Origin: Podospora bellae-mahoneyi
Lineage: Eukaryota; Ascomycota; Sordariomycetes; Sordariales; Podosporaceae
Direction of reading: 5' to 3'
Assembly (NCBI RefSeq): GCF_035222275.1
Contig: NC_085882.1
Span: forward strand, 2,301,501 to 2,365,500
Length of the DNA stretch: 64,000 nucleotides
Below are positions 59,000 through 64,000 of the stretch, one piece after another (positions within the stretch are counted from its first letter, which is position 1; each line of letters starts with the position of its first letter). Both the position numbers and the translations under genes were made by a program. A model generated the notes under the pieces. That model made no database searches. It was given only the letters and a program-made list of their open reading frames with translations, and was not told where the DNA came from.

Positions 59000-59427
59000 C
59001 GTTGGGGGTCGTGGCAGAATGTCGTTTGGATGGTTCGAAGGTTTGTGTATTCGGTAGGGAACTCGACACTGGTTAAACGGGCACGCGCGTGTTGGGGTGG
59101 TGGTGGACCGTTGATGCGCTTTGGGTGGAGGTTGGACAAGATTCTGTTGTCAAGTTCCCTTGCGGAGCGGCAGCTACCCAGGTCCAAGTGACGAAACGCG
59201 GCTTGCAGGGGGGCAGTGTGGGGTCTGATTGGCTGTTTCAGGGCTGGGGCCCTGCTGTAAACGACATCTTTCAGCCTTGGGCTGCTTGCTCTTTACATGG
59301 GTTGGATCACAGAGCTCGCAACATTCAAGATGGTATAATGGGTTGAAAGTTGAATTCTTTCTTTTATTTATCATCCAAAAAAAAAAAAAAAAAAACCCTC
59401 GCTTAGGTATTACATCTCATAAATCAT
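59000..59427. other. Intergenic: EMC7 promoter / MET17 3' region
   Basis: Contains an A19-type run at about 59376-59394. No gene seen. Confidence 0.5.
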
Positions 59428-60912
<1,485 letters not shown>

Positions 60913-62832
60913 GATGACTGTGGTGTTGGTTGAAGTAGGAAACGGGGTATCAACGGGGTATCAGAAAAGACACAAGTAAAAGAAAAACACCCTTCAAACA
61001 CGAGGCTGAGGCTCGAGACAGGGACGAAGGTCGAAGTATGGAGGGGACAGGAACAAGGAGTTCAACGGGCGGCGAGGATGGGAACAGGAGGCCTTTTTAC
61101 ATTTTTCACATCTGGGGGTCCCCGCCTGTGACAACCCACCCACGTTCTCGGAATGATCGTCACACGTCCCAACACACAGCAACAGGCCAGGGCCCCGTTT
61201 ACCTCACACCACAGCAAGGCTGGCCCAGGATGCATTTCCATTACCTGGGGCTACGAATTGTCATGTTTTTCCCGCGTGGTGACGGGCTTGTAGTTTACAG
61301 GAGTGGGTGTACTTTGCATGCCACTTTGGGAAAGGGAGGGGGTGAATGTCCAAAGCACGCAATCGCGCCATCGACTCATGGCGTGGGGCAGCAAGTCACT
61401 TTGTGGGAGCTGCGATGCGCTGTGTACGAGCCTGATCACCCAACAATGACGACTGCTTCTTCGGTTGTCAGTCGAGGATGAGAAGGGTATCCATTCTTAT
61501 TAGCATCAAGGCCCGTCATTGTATTGCTTCAAGACGTGTTTTGTTACTTGAGCTTCTACTCTCTTGCCCATCAAGGTTGTCGACGATAAGGCCGATAGTC
61601 GGAGGCTGCCCCACCATCAACCTTTTGTAAGTCACCAAGTGTAGGTACATGCTGCAGGAGTAGGAGATTGTGACAGATGCTAGCCGAATCTCATAGACCA
61701 CCGGATTGGGTTTGCAGATGGGATGAGGTGATATTCAAGTGGACTTACACGAGAGGATCAAGGCGGGGTAGCTTTCTCCAACGAGGGGTTGAGAGTTAAG
61801 CTGGCCGATCACTTGCTGCATTTCGACTGGCTGTATTTCGAATTCGAGGTACATGGCGAACAATGAATGGTGAATGTGAGACAGAACAATGCAGTGAGGC
61901 AAGCTCGCAATGGGGACCCCAAGTGACACCAGGCGCCTGCTGCTGTGGTGGCTCTGTTTCTCGACAGTAAGTCAAATGGAATTCAGACGGGATCAAAGAT
62001 CGGACGGTCAAGAAGAGAATAAATAGAGGTCCGAAGTGAGGCATAACATGGCGGCTGAGAGAACCATCCACATCTAGTAACCATGAGACTGGCACGCTGT
62101 TGTAAGACGGGAAGATAGGTTCAGAAGAGCGACCCCCACATGAGTGATCCATGTCTCATCCCATCCCATCCCATCCACAAGCGACGACCTCAGGTAAGAA
62201 ATTAGGTAATGTATGGGGACTTTCATATATCGGAGCAAGACTTTTCCTGTCATGTGGCAATGAAGGAGCGTTTACCCATGAAGAGCATTCGAAGGCAAAG
62301 TTCATCTTTGTTGGTATTTTCATCAACAGCTCTCAGGATAGTCATCTTTCCCAAAAACCAGCCACGCAGAAACACTACCCTCATAGAGCGCCAGCTCAAA
62401 AAAGAAACGTTATAAGATAAAAATGTGACCGACTCTAGCCAGCCGTCAAGGCTGGAGCAGCCAACATCGACAAGAACAGAATCTAAGCAAAAGGAAACCA
62501 TTAAATCATACCTATCCAAAACCATCGCCCGCCCGAGCCATGTCCTGTTGTCCGTAATAAACCTTCCCCGCCAGGGCCGAATCCTTCTCGCATTCCAGAT
62601 CCGAGCACCGAACCTCTGGTAATTCCGAGCAGCCACCACTCCCACCACCACGGAGCGCATAGAACTGTGCCGCATTCCCGCCAGCCCCTGAGAAGCCACC
62701 ATCGCGAAGGAGCCACGAAAATCAACGGCCCGGTCGATCCTCCAGGAATCCTCCCGCATCCCCAGAAAACTGGCTGGTCTTTGATCAACCTCCACCGGCA
62801 CGACAGCTTTTAACCTCAGTCTTTCCAACATC
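60913..62832. other. Intergenic: MET17 promoter and MARVEL-gene 3' region
   Basis: About 1.9 kb without a supported gene. A CATCC pentanucleotide repeat lies at about 62155-62176. Open frames such as 62250-62831 (-) show no motif and partly mirror other frames. Sulfur-control sites for MET17 are expected here but none was clear. Confidence 0.5.
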
Positions 62833-63418
62833 TTAAGCCTCCTCCTTGTTGGTAACAGGAACCTCCACCGCCGCCGGCTCCTTCCTCTTCCAACTCATCA
62901 ACCCCCCCTTCTTCACCACCTCCCTCACCATAATCACCCCTGACCCAATCCACACCAGCCACGCCGCCGCAGCAAACGCAACGTCAGCCTGCGCACTTTG
63001 GCAGACGCTCCCCCGACAAAACAGCAGTTTGCTCAGGAAAACCGCCAGCCCGACAAACCCCGCGAACCAAAAGAGCACGTTTGACAGTTCCACCCCCAAA
63101 GCGATGTAGTTACTGGCGGCCGTCTTGGGGGCGACGAAGCGAGGGATGAGGAACTCGAGAGCGAGGATGGAGAGGAGGGAGTAGAGGGAGGCGAAGAAGA
63201 GGAAGTTAATGGAGGAGGGGGAGGAGATTACTGTTGTTGTGTTGTACCAGTGGGCGACTGTGGAAAAAGGTTAGTTTCAGGGTGATAGATATAGGAGAGA
63301 GAGTTGATTTGGGAGGTAAGGAGGGGCGAGTACCGTATGATGAGAGAGCAAGGACTAGGAGAGCAAAGACGCCTTGGATGGCCCGGAGAGGGAGGATGAC
63401 TGTCTTAAAGAGGGACAT
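62833..63418 (-). CDS. MARVEL-domain membrane protein
   Basis: Four-helix membrane protein of the MARVEL/Nce102-like group. Exons 63334-63418 and 62833-63257 give 169 residues. Four hydrophobic segments: about 9-29 (LPLRAIQGVFALLVLALSSY), 43-65 (INFLFFASLYSLLSILALEF), 80-100 (ELSNVLFWFAGFVGLAVFLS) and 118-138 (AAAAWLVWIGSGVIMV). A short Lys/Glu-rich cytosolic tail follows. The start RAIQGVFALLVLALSSYG is typical of fungal MARVEL proteins. Role in membrane domains or eisosomes is inferred from the family. Confidence 0.85.
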
Positions 63419-64000
63419 GGTTGTGAGTTTGACGTTTTGATCTCGTATTCGTGATGGCTTGATTTTGATAAGATGTGAATGTTTCGATTTCGGAGAATTC
63501 AAAAAACCAAAAAAAAAAAAAAAAAAGCAGTTGCTGGCCTGCTTGCGTATCGAAGGGAAGGATGAATGTATCAAAGGAGTGACGAAATGAAGAGAAAGAA
63601 AATGTCTAGGATAGACTGGACAACAACACCGCAGATGTCTGATGGAAGGAAAAATGAAAAAGAATAGCAAGAGGAACCATAAGAATCAAGCAGTCTTGAC
63701 TTTTGTCCAAGTCAATGAGTGAAGTAACATTATCCAAGCCGTCAACGACCCCCCTGAAACGCAAATCATCAGGCATTTTCATTCATGCTAGATGGGGGGT
63801 CGTAGCTACTGGGCGCGCGAGGCCACCCAATGGTAGATGGTACCATTGTTTAAAACAAGGCTGTGAAGTAGTGTTGAAGTTGCCCTTCAAGACCGGCTAG
63901 GGGTGACTCCGTGACGGGAATATCCACCCTGATCGCTGCGTTGGTGGTGACGAAGTGGGCATGGGAGTTTTATATGGAACATGAGACGGGATGACAGGAG
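63419..64000. other. Upstream region of the MARVEL gene to the window edge
   Basis: Contains a poly-A run at about 63509-63526 (T-tract on the coding strand). No gene seen. Confidence 0.5.

Noticed and set aside
62250-62831. 193-residue minus frame next to the MARVEL gene
   Set aside because: No motif and no fitting start or introns; lies in the expected 3' region.

Overview
The window is nuclear DNA of a filamentous ascomycete, most likely a Sordariomycete and possibly Sordariales. The evidence is short GT..AG introns with GTAAGT-like donors and GCTAAC-like branch sites, gene lengths and protein sequences that follow the Neurospora/Podospora pattern (a 921-residue plasma-membrane H+-ATPase, a 472-residue citrate synthase, a Yhm2 carrier, a bZIP-DUF3425 factor), strong third-position GC in conserved genes, and AT-rich repeat relics that resemble RIP-decayed DNA. 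Exon limits were set by eye from splice signals, phase and family similarity.

Left part (1-17.5 kb), gene-dense and conserved: a mitochondrial citrate/2-oxoglutarate carrier (YHM2) and mitochondrial citrate synthase in tandem on the minus strand; a Nrd1/Seb1-type transcription-termination factor (+); then a minus-strand run of a bZIP-DUF3425 regulator, a DCAF4-like WD40 protein and the plasma-membrane proton pump PMA1.

Middle part (17.5-39.6 kb), gene-poor: about 11 kb upstream of PMA1 shows no convincing protein gene but holds simple repeats, GGTACC palindromes and G-tracts. A roughly 14-copy, ~21-bp degenerate tandem array sits at 27.84-28.15 kb, with small relatives near 8.8 kb and 37.9 kb. 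A large WD40 protein with a DWD-like motif (28.6-32.2 kb) is followed by an AT-rich relic block, a perfect 15-bp tandem repeat, a decayed F-box-family gene and one possible small acidic protein.

Right part (39.6-63.4 kb), again dense: a retinal-lysine-less opsin-related protein (HSP30/MRH1 type); a mitochondrial block of COX11, a GEP3/YqeH-type GTPase and mL61/MRP49, the last two divergent from a ~310-bp shared promoter; a PMT2-type protein O-mannosyltransferase; a Rab GTPase with an unusual insertion between its switches; an SLC44/CTL-type membrane protein; a WW-domain protein with YPPQ-type repeats; the ER membrane complex subunit EMC7; O-acetylhomoserine sulfhydrylase; and a MARVEL-domain membrane protein.

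Themes are citrate export, mitochondrial translation and respiratory assembly, membrane energization, and two candidate CUL4-DDB1 substrate receptors. There is no operon logic. I saw no secondary-metabolite cluster, CRISPR array, rRNA or credible tRNA. No clearly new biological system was found; the best leads are the dispersed 21-bp repeat family, the 11-kb empty region, the Rab insertion and the F-box/repeat-relic island.
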